The translations under genes and the position numbers were made by a program. A stretch of DNA of 64,000 nt from Psettodes erumei (lineage: Eukaryota; Chordata; Actinopteri; Pleuronectiformes; Psettodidae). Below, piece by piece: positions 11,656 through 23,600 of this stretch (position 1 is the first letter of the stretch; each line of letters opens with the position of its first letter). The notes under the pieces were generated by a model that was not told the origin of the DNA, did no database searches, and saw nothing but the letters and a program-made list of their open reading frames with translations. The stretch is taken from NCBI GenBank assembly GCA_016785225.1, contig JAFBJZ010000831.1:5714001-5778000 (forward strand). Direction: 5' to 3'.

Positions 11656-14600
11656 GCAGTGTACGCAAAGACAACCAGGAAGAAAGGCAGGTAGGAAGTC
11701 AAGGTGAAAAAATTGGGTCAGGTGCCAGGTGTACTATAACAGGCAACAGAAGGAGCGCAGTATTGGACTGGAGCTTCATAAAGAGCGAATGGCCACGTAC
11801 GAGTCTTTCACAAGCGCAGGCAAACCAAATAGAGTGCAGTGAAGTGAGGTTGAAATTATACTTAAATAACTAAATTAAACATGTGGGCATCGGGATACCA
11901 ACCCACTGCTACTACATAAGGTAAGTCATCTATCTTATACTATATACTGATAAAAGACAGACCTCAAAGTACAAAAAAGCGCTGAAGTGATTACAAACTC
12001 TAATCGCTCAAACTGAAGCGTTTTCCACGCCAGGCCTCGTTGACCTACATTAGTTACTGTCAAATCTGTAGTCTGACGTCTTAGGAGAGACTTGAAACGC
12101 AAAAATCCTGACTTAACATTTACGTTTGCTTAACCTCCTTAGCTGCTCACTCTTTAAGCTCACCAATTGCTTTAAGCTTCATTTCTGGCCAACATCTGTC
12201 TGGACTCTCCATGGAAGTAAAAATGACTCAATCAGTGTGACGATCTCCTTAGCTGTTCAAAGTCAGTTAGTTTTTAAAATAAGTCCAAACATTTGGTGAA
12301 TAGCTGAATTCGGCGACTTCAAGCCAAAGCGAATGCCTGCTTCAGTGCCTTTCTCCTTAAATTAGCCAAAACAAAAAAGATCCTCTGACTCGGGGTGGAT
12401 AATGAAAGTGGGTAAGGATGGCATACACACCACACGCTTACACACACGCCTGCAGAGGCATCTCATGGGGCCTGACCTTTGGGTTGTCGCCATCCATGTT
12501 TAGTTGCATAAGCTGCGCTACCGTGTGCTCCCGGATACTGTTTAGCTCTGCCTGCTGCCGCCGCAGCTTTATCAGAAGCAGAGTCAGTTCCTCAGGCTGC
12601 AAGGGAGGGAAGGAGGGAGGGAGGGACATACGGCCACAATGAAACAGGGACACATCGTAAGGGGAGTGGGAGTGGGAGGGAGTGGAAGGGAGAGAAGACA
12701 CCGGGACAGGAGATTTAGAGGTATCAGGTTCCCGGTAGGTCAACAGTTGCTACATCCAGGTTACTGAGTTTTCATGCAGCTCAGGACCATGAGATCATCC
12801 AAGGTGCTATCGCTGTCAGCAGCATGCAAAGTCCAAAGGTCAACCCAAGACAGACAGGACAGTTTAGCATTCATGACAAAATCCTGTTCACATTTTACCA
12901 GCTCCATGAGGACACAGAGTCCTGATCTGGCTCAGAGAGTTGTGACTGACTCTGCTGATGCGGAGCGAATCTGCGGTGCTCCTCAAGTGAACGTTCCCTA
13001 AATCCTAACACTTGGAACATACATCTGACTTCTGCCTAAATCTACAGCTCTGTCACAATGACTCCTTGGAAGGAAACGAAGGGACAGGAAGAGAGGAAGA
13101 GGGAGTGGGTCGGGCAGGTGGGCCGCTGTGTGTGTGTGTGCGAGTAGAACCCAAGCGTGAAATTCCTGTGTGGTGCACAAATATGGATACATGTATTTCT
13201 CACTTAGGACTGACTAAAACCTGGACAGTTAGAAGATGGTGATGGACATAGGAGGGGACGACTTGGATGAGGACTCACGGTTTTGCCCTGGAGAGACTGG
13301 GAAGTGATAGTCTGGACTGGGATCCCCGCCGGCATAGACCTCCGGTCGGGCGGGTAAGCATACTGCAGGACACAGTACATCAGTAAAATTTAAATATGCA
13401 TTGATGCCCAAAGGATTCCCTGAGGATTTTCTACATAGTGACGCTCACTTACCTTAATATTTTTTGTTTATATGCCACAGTAGTGGGGCAGAGGCAGAAA
13501 CCTCAGGGATGGATTTAAAATAAAACCGTGGCTAACTTTATAACTACCACTAAAAGTAAGTGATGAATACACTTTGTGTCATGTTGCATTTACGTCTGCT
13601 TCAGCTCACCTTGTTGAGCTGAGGTCTGTGCCGTCTGTCCATGCTCATGTCTCTTCTGTAGATGGGGGAGGAGACCTCAGAATGGCCGCTGTTCATGTTG
13701 TAGGATCGCATCGGCGAGTAGCCGCCATACATGGACAGGGAGCCGTGGGAGGGCGACGGCGGGATGGAGTGGCTGGGCGCGGCGTGCTCCGACAGGTTGA
13801 TCATGGTTTTGGGACTGGCCATGTTGCCGTAGAGCCCCGGCTGCCTGCCGTAGGCCTGCCGCTGCTGCCACTCGTACAGCTGCCACATGGTGTCATCGCG
13901 CATGGAGCGGCGCTTGTTGCCCGGCGAGGGACCCAGGGCCTGGTCGTACAGTGATGGCGACATACTGCAGATGCTGTCCCGCTGCGCCATGCTATTCCTG
14001 GGCATACTGCGGTAGCCATCTCCATAATGAGGCATATAAGGTACCCGGTGGCTTGGCATGTTTCTAGGCAGTGTCTGGTAAGATGTGATGCTGGGGAGAC
14101 AGAAAAATCCAAAACCATTATGATGGAGTTGAGTAGATATTGATTTGACTTCATTCACACAGACAAACTCTGTAACTGCTGTTTGGTGAAAGTCAAATAA
14201 CTTAGTGGTTCTTTTTTATTGTTTACCAAATAATAAACACATCAGCACAGACATTCAAAGATCTGTTATCACATTTATATATTCCTATACCTTTACAATC
14301 AGCCCTCAAAGGAGGCACAACAGTTTTGCTTTCTTTATTTTCTTAAAATGTGATTTTGTTGGCTAAATAATAGGCTCTACCTGAGAGGTTCAAAGAAGAG
14401 AGGTTGATTATAGTCAATTAGACTTTCATTTCACAGGATTTAAAAAAAGAACAGCGCCAAACACAAACACCCAATTATAATTTGCCGGCTATCTCACACA
14501 TCAAATCAAGGCCCTGTTATGAAACTGGGAATCAGGGAAAGTTTTTGATTTGCAAGTTTAAAGCTTTTCAGTTGTCCCCGGTGTAGTTATGTCGAAAGAC

Positions 14601-17600
14601 TCAAATTGGAGCCACGTCTTCTGCTCTGCTCTGTCTGGATAACACAACACATCAACAGTAAGTTAATTTTTTATATGTGATTCTATGCGTATCTTTATTG
14701 GATAGAAAGAAGCAACCCCCCCCCCCCCGAGGAAAAACGAGACCTTTCCAGTGACAACGGAGCTTTTTAAAAGCTTCACTTCCACAGTGAGTTCAAAGTC
14801 AGTGCAGCTGGCATTCAAAGAGCTTCCCACTAAGACTGCCTGACAGATTCTGGCTGCAACGCTCACTGGTCTGTAAAACCCAGTGGCATTAAAAAAAAAA
14901 GCATGTGACTACATGGAAACTAGAAATCATTCTGGAGGACATGCATGTAATGACAGAGGCAAAGGCCGTGTTGTGGTTTCATCCGCATAAATTCATGCAG
15001 TACTCAAAGCAGGTGTGTGTGTCCACTCCCTTAAAAATCAACCTACAGGGGGGGGGGGCAGGGCTCTGTTGAACATGAGCACAAACTGGGCAGCCGGGTG
15101 GAGAGACAGACAGGCGGACACGGTGAGAGAGTTTAACGTCCACCGGTTAAAAATGGGGCTCTCACAGCCGGGTCAGTGGCAGACAGTAACTCTGACTAAC
15201 AGCTTTGCTCGGTTATTGTTTATGGCCAGGCCGACTTACTGGTACACCGTAACATCCAAGTGTTTAAATCATGGTGAGGAGTGTTTGTAATCCTCTGGAT
15301 TTAAACAACGTGGCTTTAGCAAGAAATGGTACTGAGAGGCTTCTCAGAAAATCTGAGTCTGCATATGTCCTGTATGCTTAAAGAGAATCCCTCCTGTCTC
15401 AGTATGCAGGTGACTCAGCAGGTCGAGATTACACCACGTTTAGACAAGTTGCACGTCTTCTTGTTGAAGTAGGACAGATTTGGGCTCTTATGCAATAACC
15501 TAAAAACCAACTTGTACTGGCATATCGCCTCCTTTTATAATTCACATATTCTGAGATCACACAATGAAATAAGAGAAGTTAGAAGATGTTTTATTAAACC
15601 TGCAAAAGCCGCTATATTCAAACCAACCTCCTGGTGTCGTCATCCTGGTTTCGCCCACGTTGCGTGCGAACCCACTGCTCCAGCTGCTGCATAGAACTGG
15701 TCCTACTCAGGGCGCGGTCTGGCTCATGGGTGGGACTTCGCTGGGGAGGGACCCTAGTCCCATCAGCTGAACACTGCTCACCAGATCCATTAACCTGGGG
15801 GCTACGGTGCGACCCGTCCATCTCAGTGGGAGTCTGCGGCGAGGCGATGCTGGCTTTGACGGCCGCTGCCTGGGCCGGCTGCAGTTTGATGCTGTTGATC
15901 TTGGTAAGCGGACGCTCACGCTCCGCCCCGTCCTTCTGGAAGCCGTAGCGCTCGGCATCTCTCTGCTTCCTCTCTTCTTCTGCCGTGGTGGAGGTGACTG
16001 CCGCCGTGCGCTCAAGGTCAACCTCGCGGTTACGTTCGTTGTTCTGGATTTCAGGCTGTGTGAGTGGTGGCCTGTGGTTAGCCACGTGGTTGATCTCTTG
16101 TGGCCCACACTGTTCCACTTTTAGCCTGTCCAACCTGGAAAAGAAAAAGAGAAGGCCTGAGTATGATGACAGGAACAATCTAAGTGTCTCTGTGTTATTA
16201 AAAAAACAGTCAGGACACATAGGATCACTTGGACAGTGATGGGAAGAAGATAATTAGATTAAATTGGCAGATATTCATTTGTGTCATAGATCACCAGTAA
16301 AAGGTGTTTGAGACATCATATCAAGTATAGATAAAACTCATTGTAGACCACATGCATGACATTTTGGAACTCTTATGATGGGGGGGCGCTCTGAAATAAA
16401 AAAGAAGGTGTAAAGAAAATGGGTGGAGGTGCACAATGTCTCTCCCAGCTGTCAGAGGAGGCCAAGCAAGTAAAAGGAAATCAGATATCCCCACTAAAAC
16501 ACGGTCTGTGTCGGGGCACGCCTCGAAGGTGGCGCTCCGACCCCAAGAAATCCATTTGCAGCTCCCTAGACCGCCTCTGTCGAAGCCCTACCTACAGCTC
16601 GGCGGTCATTAGGGGGGTCTCGAGAGGTAACAGATACCGCTGCTCCTCGGCATTATAGGCGGACTCAAGGTCACGACTTCAAAGTTCTGCAAATTCCCCT
16701 CAGCGGCACGGCTCACTGGGTTAGCAATACGAGGGCAGCGGGAAAGGCATTCCTTCACAGTTTCCACTGCTATCCTTTAAAATAGCAGCGGCACAAGTCA
16801 CGTAATGTCTTCCCCAGCCTTCGGTGGCTCCGCCGGCCCAGTAGAGCACACACATCTAGCCCCGTGAAAGTCTGTGTACGTTTACTCATGCTCGTACTGG
16901 AGGAGACTGTAGAAACACAGAATATCCTGGATGCCAAAAAGGGGAAAGGTTTAGATTAGGTGTTGGGCTACCAGCCAGCTTGAAATATAAAAAGATGTGA
17001 GAAAAAGTAATACCCTCCACAGATCACAAGAAACTAGATACTCCGACATGAAGACAGCCTCCACTAGATAGATATTATAAGGCTGTTACACTAAATATTC
17101 TTGTAACAGCGTCACAGTCCCATTTAACTTTACTCAGTGGCTCTCAGGCATTACTGCCCTGTGTAATTACAGAGCACTTTTTATCATTACGCCTCTGCTC
17201 ACCCATGTAAAAGGAGGGCATTAGAAAGGAGGGTTGCCAAATGACAGACATTTAACACAGTTTTGTTTTTTTTAAAAAAAGAAGAAAAAAACCCACCCTA
17301 CCCTGATGAGTCAGTGTTCATGATCAGCTGGTGCAGCTGTGCACAACATCCCCTGGACCGCCTGCACCGTGCCCTCACAGCAAACAAGCCCACATGTGCG
17401 TGACATTCTCGCATATGTTACTCTGTTCTACACTTCCTTCGTAAAAAAACGTTACATAATCCGAAAGACAGTCACAGCTTCTTCAACAAAACCGGAGATG
17501 AGAAATGTCAAAAGCGGGTGTTGAACTGACGCCAAAGAAAACTGAACAGGCTTAACAGGGGGATTTAAAAGCACTTGCTTACAGTGCAAAATGCTAAAAA

Positions 17601-20600
17601 AGGAAAATCAGGATGGAGAAATAAACCAAGGAAGTCATTACTACTTGTTTTGAGGACTGTCCTCAAGTTCCCTTTTCCAATGTCTTTTTCTCCTCTCAAA
17701 AGCACAGCAACCCGCTGTAATCCCCCTTCTTCAGGCTCTCTCTAAAAATATTCTTTAAAAAAACGTATTAGTGAAGTTCTTACAAACCTTTTGACTGGCT
17801 CCGAATGCACAAGTGCAGCATCTGTCATTACTTTCATCCAAGACTCCATGTCCTTGGCTGTGTCTGAGCAAAAATAGTACGTCCGCATGTTGGGATGTGT
17901 TGCCTGTTGTGACAATAGATGGGATCAGGGGACAGGAACAGTGACACACAGAGAAAGCAACCTGAAAGAGAGAGGACAAAAAAAATCAAGTCAGCAGTGG
18001 TTTTTAGCACTTTAAGTCTGACTGGTGGAATGAGGTTGCTTGCTCTTGTGTAGGTTTTATCGCTAAATAAGAAGGCAGAGCTGTTGTGACACCTTGTGAA
18101 GCATCAGTGATGTCAATGCATTGTACGCCACATTTCCTAGCTAATAAAGGATTGTGAAATAGCCAGGACTGAGAGCGTCCGTACAATCCGCATAAATCAG
18201 ACCATGAGTCACCTGAGTTTCACGCATGCCACTAGATTAGGGCAATAAATCTGCCACATTACTGGAGGACTTACCATGCAGTCCGTAGTATGGCAGACAC
18301 ATTGTTCCGTAGTTGCTCTGTTCCCTCGCGGCAAACAAACCAATATGTTGTTAAAGTCGGACACACAGAGAGAGAAAAAAACAGAATGTTTAGCGAACAA
18401 CCTCAATATCCTGTTTACCAATGTCTGAACAACAAAAAAGGAGCAGTGTCATTGCTCCGGTTACTTCTGAGTAATCCAGAGAAATAAGTAACTTTTAATG
18501 ACATAGCCCTTTTGGCCACAAAAACAACAGAGTTTAGAATGAGAACTATGCAGTCAAAAAGTCATCCCATTCCTAAGTGAATTATTGTAAACTGAAGAGG
18601 CCGTGCCCTGCTCTACCTCAACTCTCTCTCCTTCTGCCTAAGTTGGAAAAGGAGTGGGCTGTGTGGTTGGAGAGACCTTGAGCAGACTCCTGGGCGTCTG
18701 TGTTTGGCTGTGCTTGGCAGGACAACTCTGTTGTCTCTTAGGGTTTATGAAGGACCCACAGTCAAATACTGTAAACACCGCCGAGATCCCATAAAACACG
18801 CCTGTTGCCCAGTAACTTGGGGTCTCCGAGTCGACTACGAGTATTGCAGTGCAGTAGTACTGCGCCGGCGGCGGCAGCCAGCACAGATGTGACTGCTGGC
18901 ATGTGTTTTCTTCACTTTCTTAGCATTAGTGGTGTGCAGAGTTAAGGTTTTCAAAAATTACTTGTATTACCTCGCTGTCAATCAACTGAAAATGATTTCT
19001 AAAGGAAAGTCAAAACATGTGCAACGGAAAGTAAACACAGAAGCTGATTTATACACTTAAGAAAACATTGTGGGAATATACACTACAACCACCACAGTAA
19101 AAACTGCTTTCCCCCTTCCAACTGTATAGAAGCGACCAAAAGTACCTTCTTCCCTCAGCTCTTATCATTTTACTTTATTAGAACTTATAATAATAATAAT
19201 GCTTTACTTTTTCTAGGCTGTAAATGTACTCAACCATGTGGAGTGTAACGACGTTTGACAGGAGTGAAACCATGCACTGACCTTGAAGGCATATTTTCTG
19301 TTAATGTGATCATCCACAGACAGCATAGATATATGAAAGCTGGGCAGAAGGATGCTGCCTAGTATCCCCTCCTCTTTTTCATCTACAGGGAAAAAAAACA
19401 AGTCAGCACAATGCATCATGGACTTCTGTATGCTGTGCTTGTATTTTTGTTGAGGATGCTTAACAAAACCCATATGTTGAACATTAATTTGAAAAAAAAA
19501 AAAAAATAAAGCTCGAGAACCGAGTCGATTATGAGACAAAAAGTTAAAGAGGAGTGTGTCGGTCAGATGAGCAGAGCTTACAGAGTCCAATCAGCAGAAA
19601 AGATGAGCATTGATTCAATGTCCTACGCAGCCGGGCTGCTCTAATCCTCATTAAGTTAGCAGACAGGGCTCCACTCTGACAATGGAGCACTCTCCACAGG
19701 GGGGATTAGATTGGGTCCAGAGTTTAAAGCAGAGAATTGCTTAACCTCCCAATTTGATATAAGCAATCTGTGCTGTTTACCCAGAGCAGTGCAGGAAAAC
19801 ATAATATATCTAGCAGTCAGTGCTGCAGTCCCATATGTGCCTTTGCTTTGTTTGCTTGTGTGTGTGCACGTTTGTGTTTGTGTGGCTGTGTTGACTGCGG
19901 GTGCGGCTCCCTATGAACAGTGAGTAATATTTTGGGGAGTAAATGGGAGCTGAACTCTGGCTGGCCTCTGGTAGTGCAGTGTTAGAGCTGTTTGCCCCAG
20001 AGCCATGGAAGCCTGGGTCTGTGGCTGAAGTCAGAAGGCTGAACAGACTGATCTATTCACCAGCTATACCTGAACCTACTGGCCTCACACTTATTAATTC
20101 ATCAAAGCTCCGTGTCTCTGCCCCTCTCTCTAAAACACCCTGAAACCCATTCTCTGAACATCAGCTTACATTGTGGGGGTTCCCGAGCACACCACAACAG
20201 TCGAATAAGTACACCAGAGAGCCACTGTGTTTAGATAAGGGGCAGAGGCAGTTCATGACCTCTCTGCCCACTCCCTGCTGATGGATACAGTTTCTCATCA
20301 CGTCTGTCTGGATAAAGCCTTTGGGTCCGCTGCTGTCTGTGGCTTTTGTCAGTCAGTGGGCGGAAAGCAGGCGACAGCGCTGGCAGACACCAGAAATAAC
20401 ACAGACGAGATGTCATCCTGATCAGCAGAAATGATGACTGTATCCGCATCAAGTGAGCAGGGGGCGCCGCGATACGTGGACCTGTGCCATCCGAGACTTA
20501 TATTTTCTCTGCGGCTGCAACCCAGCGGTGCGCCGGGCCTACAGTTTCCCTATGGCCTCACTTCATTTCAGTGTATTCCAATAGGAAAGATGTCAAACAC

Positions 20601-23600
20601 TGTCTGTTCACAGCTGTGTCAATATTTGATACGAACATTAGCGCTGCATGAGAGAGACTGAAATGCCCAGTCAATAGCAGCTCAGCCAATAGCAGCATAT
20701 AAGAAAGATTACATCTAACACTTGCAAATGTATTCCTACTGTGCAACACTAGCCAAGAGGCAGATTTATAAGGACAGCCAGATTTTAATAATTGAATGCA
20801 AAACCCTTTAAAGTGGACTGGGACTCCCACAATAAGTCTATCATTAAAAAAACCTGAATTGTAACAGTGGCCATCTAAATAATACATTAAGAGTCCACTT
20901 GAATCAAAGTAGAACATTTAATTACTTGGTCAGCAAAAAGTGGGTTGTCATTACTGAATTACATAACCATTTCCACACCACAAATGTTCTCCTGTAATAA
21001 TATGATGGTAGTCCCTATGATGTGGAATTAGAGAAGGATCTGTAAATATTAGCAAGATAAATTCTGTTTGATGTGTCTGAATCCAACAATCTCATTAGTA
21101 TGGAACCGCTGTATCAAAAGAGAATCGTCTCTGCAAACTTGTTTTGCGACTCAACGTTAGTGCGAAATCCAATTTCCTGCTTTCTCTTTCCAAATTACGG
21201 CTGAATTTAAGCCTTGTTTAAAGGCCCTCGCTTCCTCCCCCAGAGGAGAGGGGTCTCTGAAACAGCAAGTCAGACGACAGGAGAGCCATTTCAATTACTA
21301 TGTCTCTTCAGCCGCTCCTGGCTGCTTACCACAGGGACTTGGATCCAGATGCATTAACAATTGCCAAGAGCGCGGCGCGTGGGGCTCCAAAGGTCACAGC
21401 AGCACAGTGAACTATTAATCGAATGCTGCTACTGTTGTAAGCAGCGGCACACTGATGAGACGCTGTTAAACGACTGGACAGGACTCACCTCTGTAGTAGA
21501 AGAGGCAGAGGTCAGACAGCACAAACCACCGCTTCTTCCACAGCTTCATCCCTGTGCTGTCCTACAAAAGACACCAGAGGAACAGGGCACGGTTAGTCCA
21601 CGAGCACGTGGAGGACGGTCTGAAGCTACAATGACAAGAAAAGGGACTCCCGAGGGTTAGTGCTTTCAAAGGCCAGCAGTCAATAAGCCACATAATCTAT
21701 TGACAAGTCATGCTATGCCTCCAACCTCTTGTTTTTTCTTTAACTGCATGTATCCCTGCATATTGGGCTTTAAAAAGGGTTCCTTGGATTTTCTTTAATT
21801 ACATCAGTAAATAAAATCACTTTAAATTAATTGAACTTCTCAAATTTTACATATTGGCGGGACAGAATGAGGGTAATGTATTTGGCTCAGGGGAAACATT
21901 TCATTTCTGATGCAAAAGAAACACAATAATGAGCCTTTTCCTTTGCGTTTTCTACTCAATAAGCAGCTTTCACTTTTCACAGCAAAGCACGTTGTTCAGT
22001 AGCCAGAAAAATGAAACCTCCTGTGCACAAGTTGTTCTTCAGTATCACAACGCTGGGATCAAAGGGGTTTTCAGGCTGCTGCTCGAAAAGGATGAGGGGT
22101 GAGGAAAAGGGTATTAACTCCCCCGTTTGCTTTATTGGAAAACTTGAGCTGAGTCCTTAACCGTGGATTCCACCCAGACACAAAAGTAGGGGGCGGGACC
22201 TCAGCAACTCTGTCATTATGGTCAAATGGCATGTGGGCTGCAGTTTACTTTAAATGGAAATTCAGTTCTGTGAACCAGCATGTTTAACACATTAGTTTGA
22301 AAAAAAAATCACAATACCAGATGCTGTTCAATATGTTCACCATGGAGCCACCTCTGAAACGTAAGAATAAGATTTAAATTTCTTATGTCTATTAATCTAT
22401 CATCTTCACCCGCCATAATCGAGGTCTTAACCACTCATTTTACAATATGTCCGTGAATAAACTTTATCTTAAGTTCTGTCAGATCTTCCTCTGTTCAGGT
22501 GGGAAGAGAAAAACAAGGCTTTCACCAGTCACATCAATCACTGTGGCTTTTTTTTCCTCCCAGTGGATCAACTGAAGGCTGTAGCTTTTCCTCAGCCAAG
22601 GGCTTCAATGGCTTCCAGGTTTCAATGAGGCAGGAAAATAAAAGTGCAAATCCAGCTTTTATTCGGGGTAGCAGATTTGTGAGTCTTCAGCTTGATCTGT
22701 GTCACCCTGATTGAGGTCCCCAAAGAAATAGCAGCTGGCAGCTGTACCAAAGGAGGCCATCGTGTGTTCACAAAACTGCGCCGGGAGGCGGCAATCAAAA
22801 CTAAATGAGTCTCCCACTTAGGAGGCATGAGAGAGTCCTGTCTGGCCAAGAGCTGCCTCAAGCACCCCCTTTTTCACCCTGCTGTAAGTAACCAGGGAGC
22901 TGTGATGAGGGATTGGTATTTAAACACTGCCCGTGCTGGTTGACTGGCTGAGCGGGAACGCTGAACAAAGAAATGCTCCGATCCTGCGCGACATCAAAAA
23001 GCTTCTTTTGTGCTCATTTTAACTGTGTCGCTGCAAAACGTTACAGGGAAAAGGAGAATGTAATCCTTGCTGTAAAAAAAAAAAATAAAGGCTACATTCA
23101 CAGGATGAGCATTAAGCTAAATTCAGACCCTTTTTGTGTCTTATCACAAATGACATTATAAATATATTAAAACTAATACAACACATGTATGAGTCATGAC
23201 AGCATCCAGATATTAATGAGAAGAATGGACACAACATGTATTACTTTTTAATGTTTGTGTATCATAATTAGTTGCTGTACTACAAATATGTCACTTTATG
23301 CTAATGTCAAAATCACCTACAAAGAAGGTGCTCATTGCTACATGTGCACCATGCATAGCCTAACTTCAACTTAAAAACACTCCACAGTCAGGCGAGCACC
23401 TTTGTGTGCTCAGGCCCATCGGCAATATGCTGACCGTGCTAATATGTTGGTACTCAGTAGGTATTGTTTAGTGTTTTAGCGTGTGATCGGGGATGAACAG
23501 AGTTATGGCTTTAAATCATACTAAGCTACTACTTCTCACCACCTCTGAACTAGGGGTGAGGTCATATACTCTTGCTCACCTGTTTATAGAGCCAGTTCCT

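Noticed and set aside
13574..13954. 126-codon plus-strand open frame
   Set aside because: Antisense shadow of plekha5 exon 8.
15807..16124. Plus-strand open frames of about 105 codons
   Set aside because: Antisense shadow of plekha5 exon 7.
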